Below, piece by piece: positions 23,699-32,739 of a stretch of DNA of 64,000 nt; within the stretch, counting starts at the first letter, position 1, and the number at the start of each line of letters is the position of its first letter. Source of the DNA: Pseudomonas sp. Irchel 3E13 (lineage in GTDB: Bacteria; Pseudomonadota; Gammaproteobacteria; Pseudomonadales; Pseudomonadaceae); assembly GCF_900187455.1 (NCBI RefSeq), contig NZ_FYDX01000020.1, positions 62,001 through 126,000 on the forward strand, written 5' to 3'. The translations under genes were made by a program, and so were the position numbers. The notes beneath the pieces were generated by a model that saw nothing but the letters and a program-made list of their open reading frames with translations, had not been told where the DNA came from and ran no database searches.

Positions 23699-24417
23699 TT
23701 AGTTCATTGCTTGCGTTATGGACACCATTGGCAGTCTCTCCTCTGTTATGGCTGTCGCTGTCGTTGTTAGCCTTCGTGGTCGGTCAACAGGTGCAACGTC
23801 GATGTGCAGGGGCCGCCTGGGCGAATCCCGTGTTGATAGCCATCGTATTGATGGTCGTGGTACTGCAAGCGACCGGGACCGGTTACGACACCTACTATTC
23901 TGGTGCGCAATTCATCAATTTCCTCTTGGGACCAGCAACTGTCGCACTTGCGGTACCACTCGCACTTAACCTCAGCCATGTGAGGCGCAGCTTGAGTGGG
24001 GTAGGGTTGGCCCTCCTGGCCGGTTCGCTCACCACGACGCTCAGCGGTGTTGTGCTGGTCTGGTTACTGGGAGGGGATCGGAGTGTGGCGCTTTCTATGG
24101 CACCCAAATCGGTCACTACGCCAATCGCCATGGCATTGTCGGAGGAGGTTGGTGGAGTCCCCGCACTGACCGCCAGCCTGGCCATTGCCGGGGGAATCGT
24201 AGCCGCAGTCTTGGGGCGGAGTGTGTTGGGTTGGCTACGTGTCGACGACTGGCGTGCCCATGGGCTGGCTGCTGGGGTCGCCGGCAGTGGGGTAGCCGCC
24301 GCGCAGATTGCTCCGCTCAGTGGGTTGGGGGCTGCGTTCGCGGCGGTCGGCATTGGCCTTAATGGACTGTTGACCGCAGTGATCGTCCCCCTGATCAGTT
24401 CCCTGTGGCCTGCCTGA
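23695..24417 (+). CDS. LrgB family membrane protein
   Basis: A 240-residue polytopic membrane protein, partner of the LrgA-like gene. Typical motifs: FLLGPATVALAVPL near residue 76, MAPKSVTTPIAMAL near 134, GIVAAVLG near 165, and a C-terminal GIGLNGLLTAVIVPL. It is translated in coupling with LrgA. Convergent with malic enzyme, from which it is separated by 14 bases and a short stem-loop. A two-protein glycolate/glycerate or pyruvate-type carrier is my inference from PLGG1 and context. Confidence 0.88.
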   Translation: MISSLLALWTPLAVSPLLWLSLSLLAFVVGQQVQRRCAGAAWANPVLIAIVLMVVVLQATGTGYDTYYSGAQFINFLLGPATVALAVPLALNLSHVRRSLSGVGLALLAGSLTTTLSGVVLVWLLGGDRSVALSMAPKSVTTPIAMALSEEVGGVPALTASLAIAGGIVAAVLGRSVLGWLRVDDWRAHGLAAGVAGSGVAAAQIAPLSGLGAAFAAVGIGLNGLLTAVIVPLISSLWPA

Positions 24418-24425
24418 GTGTTGCT

Positions 24426-24444
24426 TTACCCCTATACGGGGTAA
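24426..24444. terminator. short convergent stem-loop between lrgB and malic enzyme
   Basis: TTACCCC (24426-24432) pairs with GGGGTAA (24438-24444) around TATAC. It sits at the meeting point of two convergent genes and overlaps the last codons of malic enzyme. It lacks a T-run. Confidence 0.4.
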
Positions 24445-25676
24445 TGCGCCGGGTATGGCAGGCGGGCAACGCCTGACTCGACTGCAGCCTTGGCAACTGC
24501 GCTCGAAATCGCTACCAGCAAGCGGGCATCCATCGGTTTGGGCAAGATGTAATCCCGGCCAAATGCCAGACTGTCCAGTTGATAGGCCTGCAGTACGTCA
24601 CTTGGGACCGGGGTTTTGGCCAACTGTCGCAGTGCCTCTACCGCCGCAATTTTCATCGCTTCATTGATATGTCGAGCCCTCACATCCAGGGCACCACGGA
24701 AGATGAATGGGAAGCCCAGCACGTTATTCACTTGGTTGGGGTAGTCAGATCGACCGGTGGCGATGATCAGATCGTCACGCACGGATTTGGCCAACTCAGG
24801 GCTAATCTCTGGGTCAGGGTTGGAGCAGGCAAACAGGATTGGCCTCGCTGCCATATTGCCGAGTGCCTCAGGGGTCAACAGGTTCGCACCAGAAAGACCC
24901 AAGAATACATCGGCGCCTTGCAAGGCCTCGTCCAGGGTGCGTGCTCCTGAGTCATTGGCGAATGCCAACTTGTGCGGATCGAGACCTTCACGACCAGAGT
25001 GGATCACGCCTTGACGGTCCAGCATATACAGCTTGTCGCGACGGGCGCCGAGTGCAACCAGCAGGTTCATGCAAGCGGTTGCTGCCGCACCGGCACCAAG
25101 ACAAACGATGCGAGCGTCCTCTAAGCGCTTGTCCTGGATTTCTAGCGCATTGAGTAGACCGGCCGCAGTCACGATCGCCGTACCATGTTGGTCGTCGTGG
25201 AAGACAGGGATGTCGCACAGCTCAATCAATTTCTGCTCAATCTCGAAGCAGTCCGGCGCCTTGATATCTTCAAGGTTGATGCCACCGAACGTGTCGGCTA
25301 TGCGTGCCACGGTATCGATAAACGTCTCGGGCGTCGTGGCCTTGACCTCGATATCTACCGAATCGATGTCCGCAAAGCGCTTGAAGAGCAGTGCTTTACC
25401 CTCCATCACTGGCTTACTGGCCAGCGGGCCGAGGTTGCCGAGGCCGAGGATCGCCGAACCGTTGCTGATAACGGCGACCAAGTTGCCCTTGCTGGTATAG
25501 CGGTACGCATCATCTGGGCAGGCAGCGATAGCCCTTACTGGCTCGGCGACGCCTGGGCTGTAAGCCAAGGCAAGATCGTTGGCGGTGTTGGCCGGCTTAC
25601 TCAGTTCGATACGGATTTTCCCTGGCGTGGGATGTTCATGATAGTCCAGGGCTGCTTGCTTGAAATTGGAGGTCAT
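24432..25676 (-). CDS. maeB: malic enzyme (malate to pyruvate, decarboxylating)
   Basis: Oxidises malate to pyruvate and CO2, probably with NADP. The 414 residues form only the catalytic malic-enzyme part, without the C-terminal phosphotransacetylase-like domain of E. coli MaeB; this short form is common in Pseudomonas. Seen: YSPGVAEPV near residue 39, GSAILGLGNLG (first nucleotide-associated loop), HDDQHGTA with metal-binding acidic residues, and the Rossmann loop LGAGAAATA. It lies 61 bases downstream of glcA on the same strand and would take the malate made by GlcB to pyruvate. Confidence 0.9.
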   Translation of the reverse strand: MTSNFKQAALDYHEHPTPGKIRIELSKPANTANDLALAYSPGVAEPVRAIAACPDDAYRYTSKGNLVAVISNGSAILGLGNLGPLASKPVMEGKALLFKRFADIDSVDIEVKATTPETFIDTVARIADTFGGINLEDIKAPDCFEIEQKLIELCDIPVFHDDQHGTAIVTAAGLLNALEIQDKRLEDARIVCLGAGAAATACMNLLVALGARRDKLYMLDRQGVIHSGREGLDPHKLAFANDSGARTLDEALQGADVFLGLSGANLLTPEALGNMAARPILFACSNPDPEISPELAKSVRDDLIIATGRSDYPNQVNNVLGFPFIFRGALDVRARHINEAMKIAAVEALRQLAKTPVPSDVLQAYQLDSLAFGRDYILPKPMDARLLVAISSAVAKAAVESGVARLPYPAHYPV

Positions 25677-25737
25677 GGGTTCTCACCGATCATGATTGGG
25701 GTGGAAAGGCGCCGGTGAACCCGGCGCCCGGTGGGTA

Positions 25738-27423
25738 TCAGTGCACCAGCATGCCGGTGAACACGTATGCCTGGGACAGGGTGATCAGACCGATGATGGC
25801 GGCAAAGATCAGGCTGTGCTTCAAGGTGAAGCGGAACAGATCCGACTCCTTGCCGACGATGCTGGTGGCAGCACATGCCACAGCGATCGACTGCGGCGAG
25901 ATCATCTTGCCGGTTACGCCGCCACTGGTATTGGCAGCGACCAGCAGGGTGTCGCTGACGCCAATCTGGTGCGCGGTGGTGGCTTGCAGCGAGCCGAACA
26001 GGGCATTGGACGAGGTGTCGGAGCCGGTCAGGAATACCCCCAGCCAGCCCAGGAACGGCGAGAAGAACGGGAACGCCGCGCCAGTACCGGCCAGCACCAG
26101 CGCCAAGGTGGTAGACATACCGGAATAGTTGGTGACGAAGGCGAAAGCCAGCACCATGCCGATGGACAGGATCGGTAGCTTGAGTTCGACCAGGGTCTCC
26201 TTAAAGCTGACCAGTCCGGTCTTCCAGTTGATGCGCAGGACAAACATCGAGACCAGCGCCGACAGTAAGATTGCACTACCACCCGCCGACACCAAGTCGA
26301 ACTTATACACCGCCGCCATTGGGGTGGGTTGGGCGACGATGGGTGCGGCCTTCATCACCAGTTGGTCCAGGTGCGGAATCTTGAACATCAGCACCAACTG
26401 CTCGAGCGCGCCACCTGGGGCGAACATCGCCTTGAATGGTTTGAGCGTCCAGATGGTTACCAGCACAGTGAGGATCAGGAACGGCGACCAAGCCTTGAGG
26501 ATCTGCCCGAAGCTGTACGGCGACGGCGTACCGCCGCGAGGGCCGGAGAAGCCGCCCATGACCGCCGCACCGCCGGACACGCTGACCACCTCACGATCGG
26601 CGGCACGGGTCGGCTGCCAGACCTTGAGGAACAGCGTCAGCGAGACGATACTGACCAGCGCCGAGGTGATGTCCGGCAGTTCCGGGCCGATGTAATTCGA
26701 GGTCAGGTACTGGGTGATGGCAAAGCTCGCGCCGGCCACCAGCGCGGCAGGCCAGGTTTCTTTGACGCCGCGCCAACCGTCCATGATCGCTACCAGCCAG
26801 AACGGTACGATGACCGAGAGCAGCGGCAGTTGGCGTCCGGCCATGGCGCCAATCTTGAACGCGTCGATGCCAGTCACTTGCCCAGCGACGATAATCGGCA
26901 CACCCAAAGCACCGAAGGCCACCGGTGCGGTGTTGGCGATCAGGCACAGCCCTGCGGCGTACAGCGGATTGAAACCCAGCCCCACAAGCAAGGCACCGGT
27001 GATCGCCACTGGCGCGCCGAAGCCGGCCGCACCTTCGAGGAAAGCCCCGAAGGAGAAGCCGATCAGCAGTACCTGCAGGCGCTGGTCATCGGTGATCGAC
27101 AGCACCGAGCTGCGAATCACCTCGAACTGACCGCTTTTGACCGTAAGCTTGTAGAGAAATACGGCCGCGACAATGATCCAGGCGATTGGCCACAGACCAT
27201 AAGCGAAGCCGTAACCGGCAGCGGCAAAGGCCATGTCCAAGGGCATGTCGTAGGCCAGGGTGGCGACTAGGATCGACAACACCAAGGTAATGGTGCCGGC
27301 GATATAGCCTTTCATGCGAAAGACGGCGAGAGCAATAAAGAAGAAAATGATCGGGATCAGCGCGACCAAGGCTGACAAGCCCAGGCTGCCGAGGGGAGTG
27401 TACATCTGTTCCCAAGTTTGCAT
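25738..27423 (-). CDS. glcA: glycolate (or L-lactate) permease, LctP family
   Basis: Inner-membrane carrier of 561 residues with about a dozen hydrophobic helices (LctP/LldP family). The conserved stretch SFGAFLEGAAGFGAPVAITG lies near residues 125-145. By sequence alone it could be lactate permease LldP. Its place as the last of glcD-E-F-G-B-A, exactly the E. coli order, argues for glycolate uptake. LldP-type proteins in E. coli accept both substrates. Separated from glcB by a 216-base gap that includes an inverted-repeat element. Confidence 0.88.
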   Translation of the reverse strand: MQTWEQMYTPLGSLGLSALVALIPIIFFFIALAVFRMKGYIAGTITLVLSILVATLAYDMPLDMAFAAAGYGFAYGLWPIAWIIVAAVFLYKLTVKSGQFEVIRSSVLSITDDQRLQVLLIGFSFGAFLEGAAGFGAPVAITGALLVGLGFNPLYAAGLCLIANTAPVAFGALGVPIIVAGQVTGIDAFKIGAMAGRQLPLLSVIVPFWLVAIMDGWRGVKETWPAALVAGASFAITQYLTSNYIGPELPDITSALVSIVSLTLFLKVWQPTRAADREVVSVSGGAAVMGGFSGPRGGTPSPYSFGQILKAWSPFLILTVLVTIWTLKPFKAMFAPGGALEQLVLMFKIPHLDQLVMKAAPIVAQPTPMAAVYKFDLVSAGGSAILLSALVSMFVLRINWKTGLVSFKETLVELKLPILSIGMVLAFAFVTNYSGMSTTLALVLAGTGAAFPFFSPFLGWLGVFLTGSDTSSNALFGSLQATTAHQIGVSDTLLVAANTSGGVTGKMISPQSIAVACAATSIVGKESDLFRFTLKHSLIFAAIIGLITLSQAYVFTGMLVH

Positions 27424-27578
27424 GTTAAAAGCCTCTTTTTATTGTTGATAGCTTGTAAGGGTGATGCGGATGTTTCGACGGGGTTAGCTGGTCGAATGTG
27501 TATGACGGTGAGCAATGCCTCCTCGCTGGCAAGCCAGATCCTGTCGGCACTGGATGCTGCGAAAACGTTATTTGGGAT

Positions 27579-27609
27579 CTCCCACAGACGCGGTGCAGTC
27601 ATGTGGGAG
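27579..27609. repeat. inverted-repeat element between glcB and glcA, copy 1
   Basis: CTCCCACA (27579-27586) and TGTGGGAG (27602-27609) are perfect inverted arms around a 15-base spacer. A similar unit, also preceded or followed by GATC, is at 30415-30445. They resemble degraded Pseudomonas REP elements (GTGGGAG core) and may act as attenuators or mRNA ends inside the glc operon. Confidence 0.55.
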
Positions 27610-27639
27610 TGAGCTCATCAGCGACGGGCAGGTACGGGT

Positions 27640-29817
27640 TCAGCGAGCCTGTTTGAAGCGTAACCGCCAGGCATGGAGCAGCGGCTCTGTGTAGCCACTT
27701 GGCTGCTCACGTCCCTTGAACACCAGGTCACAGGCGGCGCGGAAGGCATGGCTGCTTTCAAAGTCCGGCGCCATCGGGCGGTAGGCTTGGTCCCCAGCAT
27801 TCTGCCCATCGACCACCTGAGCCATGCGCTCCAGCGCTGCACGGACTTGGCCAGTGCTAACCACACGATGGTGCAGCCAGTTCGCAATATGCTGGGCGGA
27901 GATACGCAGGGTGGCGCGGTCTTCCATCAAACCTACGTCGTGGATATCGAGCACTTTGGAACAACCAACGCCCTGTTCGATCCAGCGCACTACATAGCCA
28001 AGGATGCTCTGGCAGTTGTTATCCAGTTCTGCCTGGATCTCGGCCGGGCTCCAGTTGCGATCGACACTGACCGGCACACTGAGCAGGCCTTGCAGCAACT
28101 CGGCGCGCTGGCTGTCCAGGTCGATGCGTTCCAACTCTTGTTGCACTTGACGCACGTCTACTTGGTGGTAATGCAGCGCATGCAGCGTCGCGGCGGTAGG
28201 CGAAGGTACCCACGCAGTGTTGGCGCCGGCCTTGGGGTGAGCAATTTTCTGTTCAAGCATGGCTGCCATCAGGTCCGGCATGGCCCACATGCCCTTGCCG
28301 ATTTGCGCCCGTCCACGCAGGCCACAGTCCAGCCCCACCAGTACGTTGTTGCGCTCATAGGACTGGATCCAGGGAGTCGACTTCATGTCGCCCTTGCGCA
28401 GCATGGCGCCGGCTTCCATGGTCGAGTGCATCTCGTCGCCCGTACGGTCGAGGAACCCGGTATTGATGAACACCACTCGGTTGGCGGCTTCGGCGATGCA
28501 CGCCTTGAGGTTGATGCTGGTGCGGCGCTCCTCGTCCATGATGCCCATCTTCAAGGTATGAGGGGCCAGGCCAAGAAGATCCTCAACTCGACCAAACAGC
28601 CTGTTGGCAAATGCTACCTCAGCAGGGCCGTGCATCTTGGGCTTCACGATATAGACGCTGCCGCTACGCGAGTTGCCGCGGCGGCGCAGGTCGTGAACGG
28701 CTGCAAGGCTAGTGATTACGGCATCGAGAATTCCTTCGGGAATCTCCTGACCTTCCTGATCGAGGATGGTTGGGGTGCTCATCAGATGACCAACGTTGCG
28801 CACGAACAGCAGCGAGCGCCCCGGCAGGGTTACTGGTTTACCGTCGCGGCCCTGGTAGGTGCGGTCAGGGTTCAGGGTACGCGTGAATGCCTTCCCGTTC
28901 TTGCTCACGGTTTCAGTCAGGTCGCCCTTCATCAGGCCCAGCCAGTTACGGTAGACAGCCACCTTGTCATCGGCATCGACCGCGGCCACTGAATCTTCGC
29001 AGTCCATGATGGTGGTCAAGGCCGACTCCAGCACCAGGTCCTTGACGCCAGCGGCATCGGTGCTGCCGACTGGGCTGGTCGGGTCGATCTGGATCTCCAC
29101 GTGCAAGTCACGATGCACGAGCAGTACGACGGTCGGTGACAATGCTTCGCCCTGGTGACCAACGAATTGATCCGATTGGGCCAAACCGATCGCTTCACCG
29201 CTATGCAGCGATACCCGCAATTGACCATCCACTACCTGGTAGGCGCTGGCATCGACGTGAGAACCGCCCTGCAGGGGGAAGGCCTGGTCGAGGAAGGCGC
29301 GGGCGAACGCAATGACTCGAGCGCCACGCACCGGATTGTATCCAGGCCCCTTGCTGGCGCCGCCGTCTTCGGCGATGGCGTCGGTGCCATACAGGGCATC
29401 GTACAACGAGCCCCAACGGGCATTAGCGGCGTTGAGCGCATAGCGTGCGTTCATCACCGGCACCACCAACTGCGGGCCGGCCTGCACTGCTACCTCACGG
29501 TCGACATGGTCCGTGCCGACCTTAACCTTTTCAGGTTGTGGCAGCAGATAACCGATGCAGCCAAGGAAGCGCTGATAGGCCTCCATGTCCGTTACCGGCC
29601 CGGGGTGGGCGCGGTGCCAGGTATCCAATTCGCCCTGCAAGTGAACACGCTCGGCCAGCAAAGCGCGGTTGCGCGGCGCCAGATCGTGCACCAGGGCATC
29701 GAGCCCCCTCCAGAAATGATCCGACGTAATCTCGGTGCCGGGGAGCACCTCATCCTCGATGAAGTGCTTGAAGTTCTCAGCCACCTGCAAACGCTGGCAT
29801 GGCACGCGCTCGGTCAT
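27640..29817 (-). CDS. glcB: malate synthase G
   Basis: Condenses glyoxylate with acetyl-CoA to malate. The 725 residues match the large monomeric G form (723 in E. coli). Visible blocks: HDLAPRNRALLAER at the N-terminus, CEDSVAAVDADDK, the magnesium/catalytic region ending in LLFVRNVGHLM, and GKGMWAMPDLM. AGGAGA upstream supports ATG 29817; an ATG nine codons earlier is less likely. It follows glcG by 45 bases. Feeds malate to the malic enzyme downstream. Confidence 0.96.
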   Translation of the reverse strand: MTERVPCQRLQVAENFKHFIEDEVLPGTEITSDHFWRGLDALVHDLAPRNRALLAERVHLQGELDTWHRAHPGPVTDMEAYQRFLGCIGYLLPQPEKVKVGTDHVDREVAVQAGPQLVVPVMNARYALNAANARWGSLYDALYGTDAIAEDGGASKGPGYNPVRGARVIAFARAFLDQAFPLQGGSHVDASAYQVVDGQLRVSLHSGEAIGLAQSDQFVGHQGEALSPTVVLLVHRDLHVEIQIDPTSPVGSTDAAGVKDLVLESALTTIMDCEDSVAAVDADDKVAVYRNWLGLMKGDLTETVSKNGKAFTRTLNPDRTYQGRDGKPVTLPGRSLLFVRNVGHLMSTPTILDQEGQEIPEGILDAVITSLAAVHDLRRRGNSRSGSVYIVKPKMHGPAEVAFANRLFGRVEDLLGLAPHTLKMGIMDEERRTSINLKACIAEAANRVVFINTGFLDRTGDEMHSTMEAGAMLRKGDMKSTPWIQSYERNNVLVGLDCGLRGRAQIGKGMWAMPDLMAAMLEQKIAHPKAGANTAWVPSPTAATLHALHYHQVDVRQVQQELERIDLDSQRAELLQGLLSVPVSVDRNWSPAEIQAELDNNCQSILGYVVRWIEQGVGCSKVLDIHDVGLMEDRATLRISAQHIANWLHHRVVSTGQVRAALERMAQVVDGQNAGDQAYRPMAPDFESSHAFRAACDLVFKGREQPSGYTEPLLHAWRLRFKQAR

Positions 29818-29862
29818 TCTCGTCTCTCCTATCGCTTGGTTCATCTGTTCTTGAAGCCGCGC

Positions 29863-30261
29863 TCAGAGCGCAGCGATCCCGGCTGCAGCCACTTGGGCAT
29901 CCTGTTCGGCCTTCACTCCGGAAACGCCCACGGCAGCAACCACTTGCCCGTCCACCCGCAGCGGAAGGCCCCCTTCGAGCGATGTCAGCAGCGGTGCGCT
30001 GACAAACGCGGTGCGCCCGCCGTTGACCATTTCCTCGTAACCCTTGGTGTCGCGTCGGCCGAGCGCTGCGCTGCGAGCCTTTTCGGTGGCGATGTAAGCA
30101 GCGATGGGGGCGCAACCATCGAGGCGCTCGAGGGCCAGCGGGTGGCCGCCGTCATCGACTACGGCGATACACACCGCCCACTGGTTACGCTGCGCCTCTT
30201 CGCGTGCGGCAGCGAGGATGCGGGCGACTTCGGCTTGTTCGAGCACAGCTTTGCGTTGCAT
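29863..30261 (-). CDS. glcG: GlcG, heme-binding-like (DUF336) protein of the glycolate operon
   Basis: A 132-residue protein of the GlcG/HbpS family, often found with glycolate oxidase. Motifs: VDDGGHPLALERLDG, KARSAALGRRDTKGYEE, and GGLPLRVDGQVVAAVGVSG followed by a C-terminal helix. Its role in glycolate oxidation is not settled; related proteins bind heme or sense redox. AGGAGAACACC before the ATG is a good ribosome site. A 198-base insert with unusual content separates it from glcF. Confidence 0.92.
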   Translation of the reverse strand: MQRKAVLEQAEVARILAAAREEAQRNQWAVCIAVVDDGGHPLALERLDGCAPIAAYIATEKARSAALGRRDTKGYEEMVNGGRTAFVSAPLLTSLEGGLPLRVDGQVVAAVGVSGVKAEQDAQVAAAGIAAL

Positions 30262-30330
30262 GGTGTTCTCCTGGCTAGTGCTTCTTGCATACTGCTATGC
30301 GTTGCATGGCACTAGGTTTTCTGTGGCTAT

Positions 30331-30406
30331 CAGTCTGGATGAGGCTTGTTAGCGGCAGAACACTTGGAAAGCGTTTTCTGCCGATACAAAAGGTATCGAA
30401 TGGCAC
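30331..30406 (+). repeat. second copy of the LysR/gcl regulatory box, between glcF and glcG
   Basis: These 76 bases match 41763-41838 at about 62 positions by eye. The source is the region just upstream of the LysR gene divergent from gcl, through its start codon and first two codons (ATGGCAC). Within the box, CAGAACAC and GTTTTCTG form an inverted repeat at 30356-30380. The similarity ends sharply after ATGGCAC, so no LysR protein is encoded here. Either a relic of recombination or a second binding site for the same regulator. Confidence 0.75.
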
Positions 30407-30414
30407 TTCGGGAA

Positions 30415-30445
30415 CTCCCACGGACGGAACGTAGCGCCGTGGGAG
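30415..30445. repeat. inverted-repeat element between glcF and glcG, copy 2
   Basis: CTCCCACGG (30415-30423) and CCGTGGGAG (30437-30445) are perfect nine-base arms around 13 bases. It resembles the unit at 27579-27609. It lies 15 bases after the glcF stop in the direction of transcription and could lower expression of glcGBA relative to glcDEF. Confidence 0.6.
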
Positions 30446-30459
30446 ATCATCGGAGTCAC

Positions 30460-31677
30460 CTAAACGAGTGCTTCTTCCACCAGTTCAATCCAATGGCGCA
30501 CAGGTGTGCGTCCAGCGCCGTCGAGGTGGGTCTGGCAGCCGATGTTGGCGGTGACGATAACTTCCGGATTGCCGCTTTCCAGGGCGTTGAGCTTGTTGTC
30601 GCGCAGTTGAAATGACAGTTCCGGCTGAGTCAGCGAATAGGTGCCTGCCGAACCGCAACACAGGTGACTGTCAGGCACGGCGGTTAGGCTGAAGCCCAGT
30701 CGCTCAAGCACACCTTCAACAGCGCCACCGAGCTTTTGTGCATGTTGCAGAGTGCAGGGGCAGTGGAAGGCCAAGCGACGATCGCCGTGGATACCCAGCC
30801 GTTCCAATGGCTCGTCGCGCAACACCTCGACCAAGTCACGAGCCAGAGTACTGACCCGCGCGGCCTTTTCGGCGTATGCAGGGTCGTCTTCGAGCAGATG
30901 GCCGTAGTCGCGCACAAAAGCGCCGCAGCCACTGGCCGTCTGTACGATGGCTTCGGCACCTGCCTCGATAGCTGGCCACCAGGCATCGATATTGCGCCGG
31001 GCGCGTTCCAAGCCCTTTTCTTGAGCATTGAGGTGGTAGTCCACTGCACCACAGCAACCGGCTTCGCGGGCCGCAGTCACAGAAATGCCCAAGCGGTCAA
31101 GCACACGTGCTGCCGCCGCATTTGTGTTGGGCGAGAGGGCAGGTTGCACGCAGCCTTCGAGCATTAGCACACGACGTGCATGCAACAGTTGAGGACGAGG
31201 CTTAGCCGGGTGCGGATGGCGCGGTAGCTTGGCTTGTAGGGTTTGCGGCAGCAACGGACGGAAGGCTTTGGCGGTGCTGGTCAAGGCCCTGAACAGTGCA
31301 GGACGCGGTACCACTGCACGCAGGCCCTCACGCAGTAGCCGCTGGCCCAGCGGGCGAGGCACCTGTTGCTCAACCACGGCGCGGCCGATGTCGAGCAGGT
31401 TGTGGTACTGAACTCCGGACGGACAGGTGGTTTCACAGTTGCGGCAGGTCAGGCAGCGGTCCAGGTGAGCTTGGGTCTTGGCCGTGACCGGCTGGCCTTC
31501 GAGCACCTGCTTGATCAGGTAAATGCGTCCGCGTGGACTATCCAACTCATCGCCCAGCAGTTGGTAGGTGGGGCAGGTGGCCGTGCAGAACCCGCAATGC
31601 ACGCAGGAGCGCAGAATACGTTCGGCTTCCTCTGCACGGGGAAGACTTTTGGCTTGTTCGCTCAGATTAGTTTGCAT
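30460..31677 (-). CDS. glcF: glycolate oxidase iron-sulfur subunit
   Basis: Third subunit of the membrane-associated glycolate dehydrogenase. Two ferredoxin-type 4Fe-4S motifs are visible: CVHCGFCTATCP near residue 26 and CLTCRNCETTCP near 75. Two CCG cysteine-rich domains follow (GCCGAVDYH and CCGSAGTYS). The 405 residues match the E. coli protein (407). It starts nine bases after glcE. It transfers electrons from GlcD/GlcE toward the respiratory chain. Confidence 0.96.
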   Translation of the reverse strand: MQTNLSEQAKSLPRAEEAERILRSCVHCGFCTATCPTYQLLGDELDSPRGRIYLIKQVLEGQPVTAKTQAHLDRCLTCRNCETTCPSGVQYHNLLDIGRAVVEQQVPRPLGQRLLREGLRAVVPRPALFRALTSTAKAFRPLLPQTLQAKLPRHPHPAKPRPQLLHARRVLMLEGCVQPALSPNTNAAAARVLDRLGISVTAAREAGCCGAVDYHLNAQEKGLERARRNIDAWWPAIEAGAEAIVQTASGCGAFVRDYGHLLEDDPAYAEKAARVSTLARDLVEVLRDEPLERLGIHGDRRLAFHCPCTLQHAQKLGGAVEGVLERLGFSLTAVPDSHLCCGSAGTYSLTQPELSFQLRDNKLNALESGNPEVIVTANIGCQTHLDGAGRTPVRHWIELVEEALV

Positions 31678-31686
31678 GGTGCACTC

Positions 31687-32739
31687 TCAGACTTCGGCGT
31701 ACAGGCGGCCCGGGTTGAAGATGCCCTGGGGATCGAGTTGCAACTTGAGATTGCGGTGGTAGCGCAGCAGCGGTGCCACCAGCGGATGGAACGACGCCGG
31801 ATCTGATTCATAAAGAGTCGCATGACCGCCGATGCGGGCTACCGCCTGGCGAATCAGTTCTGCGGGGACGTCGGACTTCAACCAGCGCTGTGCGCCCCCC
31901 CAGTCCAGCAACTGCCTGCCTGGCAATTCGATCGGCGCGCTGTTGTGTGGCAGCGAAAGGCGCCACAGCGGTTGAGGGGCCTCGAAAAAGCCCAGGCGTT
32001 GCTCACGCAGGTCAGTCCAATAACTACCATCGAGGTCCTCACCTCCCAGACGCTCGACCGCGGAGGCCACCGAGCCTTCGCCGCCTTCCAGGCGCAGGTG
32101 CAGGGCATGCCCGTCGTAGGAGGCTGCACTGATCGGTATCGGTTGCTGGCCCCATTCGGCCAGCTCGCCCAAGGCCTGGTGCAGGTCCATTTCCAAGCGC
32201 AGGCTCTGGCACTTGCGCGGCTTGGGTAGCACCTTCAGCGACACTTCGGTCAACACCCCCAGGCACCCGAAACTACCCGCCATCAGCCGCGAGAGATCGT
32301 AGCCAGCGACGTTCTTCATTACTTCACCACCGAAGCGCAGCAGTTTGCCGTGACCGGTGATAACGCGGGTGCCCAGTACATAGTCCCGTACCGAGCCGGC
32401 CCAAGGGCGGCGTGGGCCGGAAAGTCCGGCGGCGACCATGCCGCCGAGGGTGGCTCCAGGGCCAAAATGCGGTGGCTCGAAAGGCAGCATCTGGCCGGCG
32501 GCGTCGAGCGCGGCCTCGATGTCCACCAACGGCGTACCGGCGCGGGCGGTTAGTACCAACTCGGTGGGGTCATAGCTGACAATCCCGCGGTGGCTGCGGG
32601 TATCAAGCACCTCGCCCGTGACCGGACGGCCAAGCATATTCTTGCTGTTGCTGCCCTGAATGCGCAGAGGCGTGCGTTCGTTGAGCGCCTGATTGACCTG
32701 CTCCAGCAGGGCAGCGCTAGCGTCGTGATCGTGTCGCAT
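31687..32739 (-). CDS. glcE: glycolate oxidase FAD-binding subunit
   Basis: A 350-residue FAD-binding subunit (same length as in E. coli), partner of GlcD. Marks include RIQGSNSKNMLG, the flavin-binding GPGATLGGMVAAGLSGPRRP stretch and NVAGYDLSRLMAGSFGCLG. The start codon overlaps the glcD stop (TGATG), indicating coupling. Confidence 0.95.
   Translation of the reverse strand: MRHDHDASAALLEQVNQALNERTPLRIQGSNSKNMLGRPVTGEVLDTRSHRGIVSYDPTELVLTARAGTPLVDIEAALDAAGQMLPFEPPHFGPGATLGGMVAAGLSGPRRPWAGSVRDYVLGTRVITGHGKLLRFGGEVMKNVAGYDLSRLMAGSFGCLGVLTEVSLKVLPKPRKCQSLRLEMDLHQALGELAEWGQQPIPISAASYDGHALHLRLEGGEGSVASAVERLGGEDLDGSYWTDLREQRLGFFEAPQPLWRLSLPHNSAPIELPGRQLLDWGGAQRWLKSDVPAELIRQAVARIGGHATLYESDPASFHPLVAPLLRYHRNLKLQLDPQGIFNPGRLYAEV

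Noticed and set aside
23297..24417. Holin/antiholin (cell lysis) role for the LrgA/LrgB pair
   Set aside because: The label comes from early work in Gram-positive bacteria; no murein hydrolase or lysis context is present, and the neighbours are C2-acid metabolism genes.
25738..27423. Annotation as L-lactate permease LldP
   Set aside because: The family fits both, but the gene order glcDEFGBA and absence of lldD/lldE genes favour glycolate permease GlcA.
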